From the NCBI RefSeq assembly GCF_002899455.1, contig NZ_PPFB01000001.1, positions 7,324,501-7,388,500 of the forward strand: a DNA stretch of 64,000 nt, written 5' to 3'. The stretch comes from Streptomyces sp. DH-12 (GTDB lineage Bacteria; Actinomycetota; Actinomycetes; Streptomycetales; Streptomycetaceae). Positions 27,945-36,817 of the stretch are shown here, piece after piece (position 1 is the stretch's first letter; the number at the start of each line of letters is the position of its first letter). The notes beneath the pieces were generated by a model. The model searched no databases. It saw only the letters and a list, made by a program, of their open reading frames with translations, and had not been told where the DNA came from. A program made the position numbers and the translations under genes.

Positions 27945-28074
27945 GAGACTGCGGTAGAGTGGATCTTGAGAACGCCGCCAGGTTTACCGGTGGTGGGCTG
28001 TGCGTTGGTGGTCCAAGGAAAGACGCCCCGCTTCCTGTGGGGAAATGCAGGTGCAAGGCCTGCCCGGCGCTCCA
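27945..28074 (+). ncRNA. Candidate structured RNA (riboswitch-like leader or small RNA)
   Basis: About 130 bases between a possible -10 (TAGAGT, 27953-27958) and a strong terminator. Several short complementary segments are visible, including ACGCCCC/GGGG-type and GCAGG-UGCAAGG-CCUGC hairpins, and the string GGGGAA ... GGTGCAA ... CCTGC resembles part of the cobalamin riboswitch core, without a clear downstream ACTG box. No gene follows in the same direction: the next one (I36 remnant) is on the opposite strand. This could be a stand-alone RNA or an orphaned leader whose gene was replaced. Confidence 0.35.
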
Positions 28075-28122
28075 CGAGGAAGACCCCCGACCCTGCTGTT
28101 TCAGGGTCGGGGGTCTTCCTCG
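28075..28122. terminator. 21-bp perfect hairpin terminator
   Basis: CGAGGAAGACCCCCGACCC and its exact complement (21-bp arms in total) surround a 6-base loop CTGTTT. It ends the RNA candidate on the plus strand and could also terminate the convergent I36-type gene. Confidence 0.8.
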
Positions 28123-28141
28123 TATCCGCTCGCCGAGGTGT

Positions 28142-28524
28142 TCAGCCGCAGTCGTTGCGGTTGATCTTCAACGAGCGGGTCTGGTCGTTGAGGTTGTAGC
28201 CGCGCAGGTCGTGGATGGAGCCGCCGCTGCGGGTCACACACACCCACCGGCCGGCGTGGTTGCGCTTCTCGTACACGCGGGCGGTACGGTCGGAGTTGTT
28301 GCGGATCGAGCTGCCGCGGTCACGGATCGCGGAGGGCAGATCCTTCACACTGCCATCCGAGGCACGCCGCACTCAGGGCTGCCCGCCGAAGTCGATCTCC
28401 GGGTAGATGCACACGTGGCCGGACGGGCAGTCGATGCCGGCGCGTGCCGCGCCGCTCTCGCCGGCGGCCGAGGTGGGAGCGGTCAGGGGGGCAGTGCCAG
28501 GGCGGAGACCGCCACGGAGCGCAT
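28142..28524 (-). pseudogene. Peptidase-inhibitor I36-like secreted protein, dead
   Basis: From ATG 28524 a signal-peptide start (MRSVAVSALAL) is followed, one frame off, by APLTAPTSAAGESGAARAG, then DCPSGHVCIYPEIDFGGQP and a TGA where the family has Trp; the frame continues VRRASDGSVKDLPS ... RVYEKRNHAG to a C-terminal NDCG. The CPSG-x-CxY and Cys pattern fits the actinobacterial I36/SMPI-like inhibitor family. One frameshift and one nonsense codon inactivate it. The 450 bases beyond 28524, up to the acetyltransferase, show nothing recognisable. Confidence 0.7.
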
Positions 28525-28980
28525 CAGGGTTTTGATTACGCTCAAGAGATAGCGGCCCCGGGCGGCCAGCCGGCCGGATGCCGATCGAGTTCATCCGCGT
28601 GGAGGAGGCGGTACCGGCCACCTTCTCAAACCGGGCCACGAAGGTGCCACGCCCGCCGGCAAGCCGGGGCATCACCCTCGCTGCCCGGGTGAACACCCTG
28701 CCCTGGCTGAAGCGGGGGAGACTGGCACAAGACCAGCATCGACGATCTTCTACCAGGGCTGCGCGCGCTCCCAGGAGCTGGCTGGACGTAAGGGCCTGGG
28801 CCGCCGAGGGCGTTTGGCACAGGCTCTTTCATGCGGCGTCCTGCCCGGGGCCGGAACGAAACCGCCGCGGGCGTGGGGGATGTGAGGTGCCCGGCGACCT
28901 GGAGCCTTGAATCTGGCAGGCGCGGGCGTGACCGGCCGAAACCCGTCCTGCCGTGGTGGGAGCGGTCGTAGCGTCGTGCC

Positions 28981-29532
28981 ATGACCACTGTGGGCGACAC
29001 AGCTTATCGGTACCGCATCGCCGCCGCCGGGGACATCGAAGCCATCAGGGCCCTGGACGACTCCTTCACCACCCACACCGTCTTCCGGGTGACCGTCACC
29101 GAGGAGGCGTTCGCGCTGCGGGAGATCCCGGTGGAGCCGCCCCTGACCAAGGTGTTCCCTAAGAACGAGCCGGACGACGAGGACGACGCGGACTCCCGCG
29201 CTTTCGTCGCCCACGGCGCCGCTGGTGACCTGGCCGGGTTCGCCGCCGTCTCCTACTCCGGCTGGAACCGCCGACTGACCATCGAGAACATCGTAGTCGC
29301 CCCACCGCACCGGGGCAGGGGAGTAGGCCGCGCGCTGATAGAACTCGCGAAGAAGTTCGCCCGCGAGCGGGACGCAGGCCACCTCTGGCTGGAGGTCACC
29401 AATATCAACGCGCCCGCGATCCACGCATACCGACGCATGGGCTTCGCCTTCTGCGGACTCGACACCACCCTCTACGAAGGCACCCCTTCCAAGGGTGAGC
29501 AGGCGCTCTACATGAGCATGCCCTGCCTCTGA
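28981..29532 (+). CDS. sat: Streptothricin N-acetyltransferase (GNAT)
   Basis: 183 residues; by memory very close to the streptothricin acetyltransferases of Streptomyces, which use acetyl-CoA to acetylate the beta-lysine amino group of streptothricins and so confer self-resistance. Recognisable stretches: DDSFTTHTVFRV, ALREIPVEPPLTKVFP, acidic linker DDEDDADSR, GDLAGFAAVSYSGWNRRLTI, the acetyl-CoA loop VAPPHRGRGVGRALI, WLEVTNINAPAIHAYRRMGF and a C-terminal EQALYMSMPC. Start ATG 28981 fits the family length. No streptothricin biosynthetic gene lies in the window, so this is probably a stand-alone resistance gene. Confidence 0.93.
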   Translation: MTTVGDTAYRYRIAAAGDIEAIRALDDSFTTHTVFRVTVTEEAFALREIPVEPPLTKVFPKNEPDDEDDADSRAFVAHGAAGDLAGFAAVSYSGWNRRLTIENIVVAPPHRGRGVGRALIELAKKFARERDAGHLWLEVTNINAPAIHAYRRMGFAFCGLDTTLYEGTPSKGEQALYMSMPCL

Positions 29533-29986
29533 GCCGCTCCCAGGCGGCACAGGCAAGGAGCGGGGCCCGTCGCCCGGTGTGAAGGCGACGGGCAGCGGCC
29601 AGGCCGGAGCCTCCGCCCGAGGCCGTAGTCCGCTTGCACCGCTGCGCGTACACGTCCGGCAGACGGTGGTGGTGCGGGGAACTGTCACCCACTTTCGGGT
29701 GACGGCCCCGCGTGACCTGGAGTGGCGCACCACGGCGTCCGCGGGATGATCTGAAAGACACTGCCTGAGTGCGACTTGCCGCTGCCCAAGTCCAGCAGGC
29801 GTACGGCGTTCCCGGCGCAGCCGCCAACAGCAGCGGGACGACAGGCAACTACTGCTCGTGGAAGCCGCCGCGGCGGCGACCCTCAGGTCAACTGGGCAAT
29901 AGGTGCAGCATCTTCACACCTGCATGCCATCGCCGGGCCCGGTCAGGGCACCCGCCTACAGGTCGCCTCCCCGGAAGGAGGAGCCG

Positions 29987-30190
29987 GTGATCTGGACCGC
30001 GTGCCTGCTGCTGCCGGTCATGACCGTACTGCTGTACACCACGAGCCGCATCGAGGAATGGCTCGCCCGCACCACACAGCCACCCCGCCACGCCCGCCGT
30101 CGGCACCTGCGCCTGATCTCCGGCGGTAGACAGGCGGCAAGCACGCTCCGCACTTCCAGCCGGCGGCACCGGCGGCTCGATGCGGCTTGA
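29987..30190 (+). CDS. Small membrane protein, 67 residues
   Basis: GTG 29987 follows GGAAGGAGGAGCC, an excellent ribosome site. The protein has one N-terminal hydrophobic segment (IWTACLLLPVMTVLLYTT) and a basic tail (HARRRHLRLISGGRQ ...). Short single-helix proteins with such basic tails are common in Streptomyces; the function is unknown. Nothing else is recognised between 29533 and 29986. Confidence 0.55.
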   Translation: MIWTACLLLPVMTVLLYTTSRIEEWLARTTQPPRHARRRHLRLISGGRQAASTLRTSSRRHRRLDAA

Positions 30191-30218
30191 CCGCGAACCG
30201 GCGACCACAGCGACCGCG

Positions 30219-31079
30219 GGCACTGTCACGTTGGCTGACCGGTGGGATGACCTTCGGGTTGATCAACCTGGGAAGGGTCGTCCGTGAGGAGCGCGTCGCC
30301 GTCGTACAAGGGTCACCGGTACCCGGTCGAGGTCATCTCCCACTGTGTGTGGCTGTACTTCCGTTTCCCGCTGTCGTTCCGTGAGGTCGAGGAGCTGATG
30401 CGTGAGCGCGGGATCGTCGTCTCCTACGAGACGATCCGCCGTTGGTGCAGCAAGTTCGGGCAGACCTACGCAGGCGCGCTGCGCCGTCGACAGCCCCAGT
30501 TCGGGGACAAGTGGCACTTGGACGAGGTCGTCATCAAGATCAACGGGCGATTGCAGTACCTGGGGCGGGCCGTCGACCAGGACGGGCACGTCCTCGGCAT
30601 CCTCGTGCAGAACCGGCGGGACAAGGCCGCAGCCCGATGCTTCTTCCGCAGGCTCCCCAAGAAGACCCGCACGCCGCCGCGGGTGGTCGTCACCGACAAG
30701 CTCCGCTCCTACGGCGCGGCCCTCCGCGAGGTCATGCCCTGCGTCGAGCACCGACAGTCGAAGTACCTGAACAACCAGGCGGAGAACAGCCACCAGCCCA
30801 CCCGGCAACGCGAACGGGGGATGAAAGGCTTCCGCTCCGTGGGCGGAGCACACCGGTTCCTGGCCGCGTTCAGCGGCATCTCACCCCACTTCCGGCCCCG
30901 CCGCCATCTGATGCCCGCACACGACTACCGAGCCGAGTTGATCGTCCGCTTCGCCATCTGGAAGCACATCACCGGAGTCGTCGGCTCCGCCGCCACGGCC
31001 TGACCACAGCCCGGAACCGGGCTCCAGCACGCCGCAACACACCATCAGACGCCTACCCCCGCAGCAACGTGACAGCGCC
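30219..31079 (+). mobile_element. IS6-family insertion sequence, intact
   Basis: 861 bp with ends GGCACTGTCACGTTGGCTGA and inverted GGCGCTGTCACGTTGCTG. No 8-bp duplication is visible. It is the only one of the four larger IS6 sequences here with an unbroken transposase. Confidence 0.9.
30284..31003 (+). CDS. IS6-family transposase
   Basis: 239 residues from GTG 30284. HTH (SFREVEELMRERGIVVSYETIRRW), DDE residues in DKWHLDEVVIKI, VVVTDKLRSYGAA and NQAENSHQPTRQRERG. Full length for the family, no lesion. Serves as the reference for the damaged copies at 5327, 54313 and 123. Confidence 0.93.
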   Translation: MRSASPSYKGHRYPVEVISHCVWLYFRFPLSFREVEELMRERGIVVSYETIRRWCSKFGQTYAGALRRRQPQFGDKWHLDEVVIKINGRLQYLGRAVDQDGHVLGILVQNRRDKAAARCFFRRLPKKTRTPPRVVVTDKLRSYGAALREVMPCVEHRQSKYLNNQAENSHQPTRQRERGMKGFRSVGGAHRFLAAFSGISPHFRPRRHLMPAHDYRAELIVRFAIWKHITGVVGSAATA

Positions 31080-31318
31080 TCCGGACGGGCTGTGCCCGGG
31101 GCCGACGTTGTCCTCTTCGGGCTCGGCGGGGTCGGGCAGGCTGCGGCGGGCCATCACCAGTGATGATGGGTGGGCGGGTCGGGGTCTAGGACGAAGTCGG
31201 CGGGCGGTTTGGCCCCGGCCCAGTCATGAGCGCGTGGGCCCTTCGCCCCGTCACCGCAGGAGAGCCGCTGCCAGGCATCAGCTTCCTGAGTCCCTGGTGC
31301 ACCTCGGAAGACCTCGCG
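31080..31318. other. Gap between IS6 and blh, mostly unrecognised
   Basis: Plus-strand bases 31099-31140 read ADVVLFGLGGVGQ, a Rossmann-type dinucleotide loop as found at the start of homoserine dehydrogenases, followed one frame off by LRRAITSDDG. This may be the beginning of a gene cut by the IS6 right end, but it is too short to be sure. The rest shows nothing. Confidence 0.3.
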
Positions 31319-32374
31319 TCACCCGTCGTCCCGGCAGCGGCCGGACGGTGATCGGGCGGCCGCTGCGCGCCGTGCGGCGCGCGGTGGTGAGGGGCGTCCG
31401 GGCCCGGGCTCCGGGCGCCCCTCACCACGGTCCAGGCGGGCCACGACGATCAGGTGGGGGAAGGTGAGGGCGGCCAGCAGGACCACTCCGCCGGCCGCTG
31501 TCCGGCCGTCCGTCAGAAAGGCACGGGGTAGGGCGGTGAGGGAGGCGAGGGCGGTCAGCGCGGCGGCCGTGGGGGCGGCCGCTTGACGGCCGAACCTGCG
31601 CAGCACCGCTGCGGTGTGCCCGGCCCGCAGTGCCGGTGCGTTGGCGGGGTCGGCCAGGAGCAGCCGGGCGATGTGCCGTACCGAGTGCCAGGCGCCGAAG
31701 TAGGCGCCGAACGCCACCAGGGGTGGTACCAGGCCGAACAGCGCGGTGAGCAGCAACAGTTCGGCGGCTTGTCGGTGCCGTCCGTCCCGCAGTGCCGTCC
31801 CGCAGCAGACCGCCACGGCTGCTCCGGCCAGTACCGCAGTGGCCGTCCGCACCGGCGCGGCCAGCAGCCAGTCGGCGCCGGGGGCGAGCTGCCGCACCAC
31901 TGGGCGCACTTGCTCGGGCCATAGCGCCAGGGGCAGTACGGCGGTGACCGTTCCGTGGGCGAGGGCGTGCACCGCCCGCGGAGCCGGATCCGTCGGACCG
32001 TCGCGCAGGGCGCAGAACCGGGCGTCGCCGTAGCCGAAGTGCAGTGCGGAGACTGCCAGGAAGACACAGAACACGCAGGCCGGCACGGTCAGGGCGACGG
32101 TGGGGACGGCCGCTGCCGCTGCGGCGTAGCCGAGCGGGACGACCGTCCGGTGCCTGGCCGCGGGCCGGGAGCCGCGCTGGAACCAGCCGGGCACCAGGTG
32201 GTCGACGGCGCCGTGCGGCAGGCCGACCACCAGACCGATCAGGAACACCGCGACCCCCCAGCGCCACCACACCTGCGGTGCCACCAGGCCAACGGCGAGC
32301 ACGGCCGCCACCGCACCGGTGGAGATCCGGTCGGCCGGCACCAGGACGCGGGCCGCCGGGCCGGGAGCGGCCAC
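31319..32374 (-). CDS. blh: Brp/Blh-family beta-carotene 15,15'-dioxygenase
   Basis: Integral-membrane non-haem iron enzyme that cleaves beta-carotene into two retinal molecules, the chromophore of microbial rhodopsins. About 351 residues with many hydrophobic helices and the family's His-containing motifs VVGLPHGAVDHLV, SALHFGYGDARF and AYFGAWHSVRHIARLL. GTG 32374 begins seven bases after the rhodopsin stop, so the two form a rhodopsin-blh operon. The Arg/Pro-rich last 45 residues are unusual and probably not part of the fold. No carotenoid biosynthesis genes are in the window, so beta-carotene must come from elsewhere in the genome. Confidence 0.88.
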   Translation of the reverse strand: MAAPGPAARVLVPADRISTGAVAAVLAVGLVAPQVWWRWGVAVFLIGLVVGLPHGAVDHLVPGWFQRGSRPAARHRTVVPLGYAAAAAAVPTVALTVPACVFCVFLAVSALHFGYGDARFCALRDGPTDPAPRAVHALAHGTVTAVLPLALWPEQVRPVVRQLAPGADWLLAAPVRTATAVLAGAAVAVCCGTALRDGRHRQAAELLLLTALFGLVPPLVAFGAYFGAWHSVRHIARLLLADPANAPALRAGHTAAVLRRFGRQAAAPTAAALTALASLTALPRAFLTDGRTAAGGVVLLAALTFPHLIVVARLDRGEGRPEPGPGRPSPPRAARRAAAARSPSGRCRDDG

Positions 32375-32380
32375 CGGGTG

Positions 32381-33433
32381 TCACCGGGCCGTGCCGGTGC
32401 CACCGCGGCCGTGGTCCCCGCCGGTGCCGTCCCCGCCACCCTCGCGCACCGGCAGCGGGGCGGGGCGGGCGCTGTGCCCGGTCAGGGCCGCCGCCACCGG
32501 GGGCCAGGCATCGGCCCGTTTGACGTGCGAGATCCACACCTCCTCCGGGTGGGTCCCGGTGCCGCTGCGGATGTCGTCGGCGGTGCGCAGCTTGGCCACC
32601 TTGTGGATCAGCATGCCGAACCAGACCTTGGCGGCGACATCGGCCGCGCAAAAGCCGAGTTGGGTGACGAGAGCCCAGGCCACCAGGTGGGATTCGGGGC
32701 CGACGGACTGCTGGATCAGGTAGATCAGCGGGTAGGCGCCGAAGACGCTCAGCAGCAGGACGGTCGCCCGTTTCAGAACGGTGTACGCCTCCGGCGGCAG
32801 CTCGTCGCGGCCTGCCAGCACCGCGTATCCCAGCACCGCGTACAGCACGAGGAAGAACACGGTGCTGATCGCGCCCCACACCACCAGCCACAGCACCCGG
32901 TTGCCGTTGTCGAGTACCTGGGCGCCGAGGAAACCGGCGAGGACCATCAGGAAGGATGCCACCACGCCCGTGCTGCGCAGCACGGACATCCGCCGTCCGG
33001 CGACGGCGCACACGGCGAGCAGTTCCACGGCGAGCAGCGGCACCGTGACCGACCAGTCCGCGTACCGCATCCCACCGTCGAACTCGGTGTCGGCCACCGG
33101 TACATACCGTTCCTCCCGGAGGGTGAAGGAGGTCTTCCAGCTGATGAAGAGTTCCACGTAGGCGAGGAAGGCCAGCAGCTGGAGCAGGGCGCTGGCGTCG
33201 CTCGCCGCCCGGTAGCGCGGGGCCGTTTCACTCCGGGTGACGAAGGCGTGCAAGGAACCCGCCAACAGTGCCAGAGCGGTTGCCATCAGGGCGTACTGCA
33301 CCATGCGGTACTCGCCCGCCGTGTAGGTCAGCACGCCGGAGAACTCGCCCCGCACCGGGGGCGCCGCCGGCACGAAGGTGCCACTTTTCCCCGCGGCGCC
33401 GAAAGCGGCGCCCATCGTCCGTGCGAGCAGCAT
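32381..33433 (-). CDS. Microbial (type 1) rhodopsin, predicted light-driven proton pump
   Basis: Seven-helix membrane protein, 350 residues from ATG 33433 (AGGGGAC seven bases upstream). Helix C reads MRYADWSVTVPLLAVELL: Arg123, Asp126 (proton acceptor), Thr130 and Glu137 (donor), the D-T-E pattern of proteorhodopsin-type outward H+ pumps, with Leu at the spectral-tuning position suggesting green absorption. Helix G has LGFCAADVAAKVWFG with Asp265 (counter-ion) and Lys269 (retinal Schiff base). Helix F reads SVFGAYPLIYL, with Phe where most rhodopsins keep the pocket Trp. The N-terminal 40 residues before helix A look like a periplasmic leader; the C-terminal 50 residues are Gly/Thr/Arg-rich. 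It is followed immediately by blh for retinal supply. Function is inferred from motifs. Confidence 0.9.
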   Translation of the reverse strand: MLLARTMGAAFGAAGKSGTFVPAAPPVRGEFSGVLTYTAGEYRMVQYALMATALALLAGSLHAFVTRSETAPRYRAASDASALLQLLAFLAYVELFISWKTSFTLREERYVPVADTEFDGGMRYADWSVTVPLLAVELLAVCAVAGRRMSVLRSTGVVASFLMVLAGFLGAQVLDNGNRVLWLVVWGAISTVFFLVLYAVLGYAVLAGRDELPPEAYTVLKRATVLLLSVFGAYPLIYLIQQSVGPESHLVAWALVTQLGFCAADVAAKVWFGMLIHKVAKLRTADDIRSGTGTHPEEVWISHVKRADAWPPVAAALTGHSARPAPLPVREGGGDGTGGDHGRGGTGTAR

Positions 33434-33490
33434 GACCGTCCCCTGGGCCGGAGCGGCCGGGTGGACGACGGAACCCGTCGTCCACCCGGT

Positions 33491-33521
33491 GCGTGTGCGC
33501 CAGCCCGGCTGGCGCACACGC
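33491..33521. promoter_or_regulatory. Perfect 31-bp palindrome upstream of the rhodopsin gene
   Basis: GCGTGTGCGCCAGCC and its exact complement flank a single central C, 58-88 bases before the rhodopsin start. A one-base loop makes an RNA hairpin less natural than a protein-binding operator, but it could also act as a terminator for leftward transcription. No regulator gene is adjacent. Confidence 0.5.
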
Positions 33522-33723
33522 TCGAGTACGCGATCACGTTAGGGAGACACTGGGCGGACGGCGACCGGAGCGGGTCCGCCGGAGCGACGTCCCGGCCGTC
33601 CGGGCCGGACGGAACCGGTGACCGCGGGGCCGCCCGAGGCGGGGATCGGCCCCGACACGGCCGGGCTCCGTGCCCTGATCGACGGTGCCCCGGTAATCGG
33701 TGCGGCGGGGTGCGCCGCCTTCA

Positions 33724-33866
33724 GCGCTCCAGTCGCGGTTCGCTGTCTTTGCTGGTCAGAGGCGCCTTCTGGAGTCCCCATCGAGTTCGAGGAGAAGCAC
33801 TACGCCGACCAGGCAACGGCCGAACCGGTGAACCTGAAACCCCGCCAACCCCTCCTGACCAGCTAG
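33724..33866 (+). pseudogene. IS701 end scrap plus IS3-family transposase C-terminal scrap
   Basis: 33724-33765 resembles the terminal repeat of the IS701 element at 47929 (CGGTTCGCT, TGGTCAGAGGC). It is followed in frame by PIEFEEKHYADQATAEPVN and LKPRQPLLTS-stop, the usual end of IS3-family OrfB proteins. Between 33541 and 33723 nothing is recognised. Confidence 0.6.
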
Positions 33867-34123
33867 TCAGCGCCTCCCGCACAGCGGGGGAAGCTCACGC
33901 GCATGGTCATCGCCCGGCCTGGTTCCGGCTCGGATGGCGGGGCGGCCAGAGCGGCCTTGGCAGCCAGTCGGAGATTCCTGATCATTGGATTCGGGTCGCC
34001 CTTGCGGCTGATCAGGACGACCTGGCTGGGGGGGGAGCGCCCTCGATCGGGATGGTGACGAGGCTGGGACGCAGTGATTCCCAATGTGGTTTGTCAAGCC
34101 TGATGTGACGCCTGGTGTGTTGG

Positions 34124-34752
34124 CTATGCCGCTGCGTGGTCGGGCCGAGGTGGCTCGACGGTGAAGGTGCGGTGGTCGCGTATGAGCGCCCACAGCACGT
34201 CGAGGCGCCGCCGGGAGTGCGAGCACCGCCTGCTTGTGTGTCTTCCCTTCATCGCGTTTGCGTTGGTAGAAGGCCTGTGAGGTGGGGCAGCAGCGTGCGG
34301 CGACTTGGGCGGACAGGTAGAAGACACGTAGGAGCCGACGGTGGTAGCGGCGGGGGCGGCGCATGTTGCCGCTGATCTTGCCGGAGTCCTTCGGGACCGG
34401 GGCCAGGCCGGCGACGCCGGCCAGGCGCCCTGCGCTGCCGAAGGAGGCGATGTCACCACCGGTGCAGGCGACCAACTCGGCGCCGGGCAGGCTGCCGATG
34501 CCGGGCATGCTCGTGATCGCCTCGGCGTGCCGGTGCTTGCGGAACCGGGCCTCGATCTGCGCATCAATGCGGGCGATCTCCTGGTCCAGCTCGGCGACCG
34601 CTCGGGCCAGCGTGCATGCCATGACCGCGGCTGTCTTCTCACCGGGGATCTGCGTGTGTTGCAGGTTCGCGGCTTCGATCGCTGCGGCCGCGACGGCGGA
34701 CGCGTTGCGGACCTTGCGGTTGGCTAACCAAGCGGTGAGCCGTGACTGGCCC
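34124..34752 (-). pseudogene. IS110-family transposase, N-terminus missing, frameshifted
   Basis: Minus-strand frame LTAWLANRKVRNASAVAAAA, then LDQEIARIDAQIEARFRKH and the Transposase_20 region SMPGIGSLPGAELVACTGG, GRLAGVAGLAPVPKDSG, RRYHRRLLRVFYLSA. The last part (RRLDVLWALIRDHRTF) is in another frame, with a shift near 34225. The RuvC-like DEDD domain is absent: the sequence gives way to the replication-relaxation gene at about 34752. Confidence 0.8.
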
Positions 34753-35814
34753 ATGGGACTGCTGGAGCCGAAGGGCATACGGGTCTCGGCGCTGCGCGAA
34801 GAGAAGTACGACGCGGTCACCGGGGAGCTGCTCGGCACGAGCTACGACGACCGCTCCGCGGCTGTCACCTCGACGGCCGCCGAACTCCACCGTGCCGGGA
34901 TCGGGCACCGGCTCGGCTTCGCCACCGAGATTCCGCACCGGCTCGCGGACGGCTACGTCCAGCGGGCGGACCTGGTGGTGCGGGTGCCGGCGGCTGGGGT
35001 GCCGGTGCTGCTGCTGGAGATCGACCGCCGTACCGAGGACGCGCATGATCTGGTGACCAAGCTGCGCCGGTACTGGGAGTGGGGCCGGCTGCTCCCGAAG
35101 GATGCGGCCAAGCTCACCGTGGACCTGGTCCGTTCCCGGCCGGGCGCGATCGAGAACGTCGACCACGAGAAGCGGCTGTGGCGCCGGGTCCACCCGCCAA
35201 CCGGACGGGAGGGCCTGGTGCCCCTCGCGTTCGTATTCGCCGACACCACCGAGGTGAAGGTCGACAACACGGTGAAGGTCCTCGAGGAAGCCGGCCGCCG
35301 CTACTGGGCGCCGCGCCGGTACGAGACCTACTACCAAGAGGCGATCACGGCGAAGGACTACAGCCAAGCCGTGCCGGTCGTCGTCACCACCCTGGAGCAG
35401 CTCCAACAGCACGGCGCGGATGCGGCAGTGTGGCGGCGCCTGGGGCGCAAGGACGAACAGACCCTGACCGACGCGCTCGACAACCCCGACGGCCACGCTC
35501 TCTACCGCCGCCAGTACGCCCACGCCGAAGCGGAAGACGAGCGGCGCCGCGTGGCTGAGCGGGAGGCACAGCGGCCGGTGTGCAAGTGGTGCGAAAGGAA
35601 GTTCACCGACCAGCGCTGGGAGGAGACCACCACGAGAACGGCCTGGAAGGCCGGGGACCTGTCGCTGTGCAGCGACTGCCACGCCGACGACGTCGCCCGC
35701 AAGGAAGCCGCCGCCGAAGCAGCCCGCCTCCAGGCCGCCACACCACCGGAACCGGAGCCGGAGCACGACCAGGAGCCGGGCAAGCTCCGCGGCCTGTTCC
35801 GCCGCCGCGGCTGA
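34753..35814 (+). pseudogene. Replication-relaxation family protein, N-terminally truncated
   Basis: About 353 residues of an actinobacterial plasmid/ICE protein of the Replic_Relax family, thought to act in plasmid replication or DNA relaxation. Seen: ADLVVRVPAAGVPVLLLEID, KLRRYWEWGRLLPKD, RLWRRVHPPTGREGLVPLAF, FADTTEVKVDNTVKVLEEAG, and a C-terminal zinc ribbon CKWCERK ... CSDCHADD. The usual N-terminal winged-helix part is missing because an IS110 fragment abuts at 34752. The frame is open further upstream through antisense IS110 sequence, so a chimeric product is possible. A second scrap of the same family lies at 54121-54243. Confidence 0.7.
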
Positions 35815-35885
35815 CCCCACACGGCTACGCCGCCCCTCCCTGTCGGACACAGAGGAGAGGCGGCGTCGACGAGCAGCGGCTCGGG

Positions 35886-36567
35886 TCAGGCCGGGGCGGC
35901 CTGCTTGGCCAGCGCGGCGAGCGGGGAGCGCCGGCCCTTCTCCACCGCGCGCAGCTGCTCCCAATCGACCTCGGGATGGGAGGGGACGACCGCGTCGCGG
36001 AGGCCGTGGTGTAGAGCGCGACGTCGACAGCCCCGGCACGGCTGGTGCCGAAGCGGACCTCGATCGACTGCGGGGAGCCGACCCATCCGAGCCGGACCAT
36101 GTGGTCGAAGTCGGCACGACGGACCCGAAGGCGAGCGGCGGCCTGCTCGGGCCCGAGCGGGATATCGGCGGCGACCAGGTCCGCCAAGTCCTCGCGTCGG
36201 CAGACCTCCGCGACCTGACCGGGGTGGTGCAGCGTCCCGTCCGGGTTCGCGCTCAGGCCGACCAGGAGGCCCCGCTCGACGAACCGGCGCACCACGAACG
36301 CCGTCACGTTCGTCTTCTCGCCGATCACGTTCGGGGTGCCGAGCGCATCGGCGATCCGGTCGGCCGCCGCGCCGCCGGAGATCGGCGGGGAGGGCATCGC
36401 GGCCCGGATGGCGTCGGCGTCCAGCGCCTCCACGGCGGCCCGGGACCACTGTAGGACGACGCGTCCGGGGCCGGGATCAGGCCGATGTGTCAGGCCCACC
36501 GGAAGGCGGCTGCGGGCACCTTCAGGCGCTTGGCGGCCTGTCCCGCGGCGTACTCGGTTCGTCGCAT
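35886..36567 (-). pseudogene. Plasmid-type DNA-binding-like protein, broken
   Basis: ATG 36567, behind AGAGGTGAT, starts MRRTEYAAGQAAKRLKVPAA, an HTH-like opening that meets TGA after about 25 residues; the main body continues in another frame (GRVVLQWSRAAVEALDADAI, NVTAFVVRRFVERGLLVGL, DLVAADIPLGPEQAAARLRV). A further shift near 36010 is needed to reach the natural end SHPEVDWEQLRAVEKGRRS ... KQAAPA. The repeated two-helix units suggest a DNA-binding or replication accessory protein. I do not recognise a named family. Confidence 0.55.
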
Positions 36568-36817
36568 GAGATCACCTCTCGCTCGTTCACCGGAAGCGGC
36601 AGACAAAACATGATAAAGCACCTAAAAAGCTGTCAATATCCCCTTAAGTAAGGCAAGTTGGACGCACTCCGTCAGAACTGCGCCCGCGTACGCGAAGGGA
36701 AATCACCCGTCCGGATGGCACGGCGATGGTCCGCCGATCCGCGGTATTGACCGGGCGCGCAGGGCGCGGGACGGTCGTCACGCAACTACGCGCAACCGGC
36801 TCGCTTCGGAGGGGATC

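Noticed and set aside
29253..29848. Minus-strand frames over and after the acetyltransferase
   Set aside because: Antisense or spacer frames without family-like sequence; the acetyltransferase on the plus strand is unambiguous.
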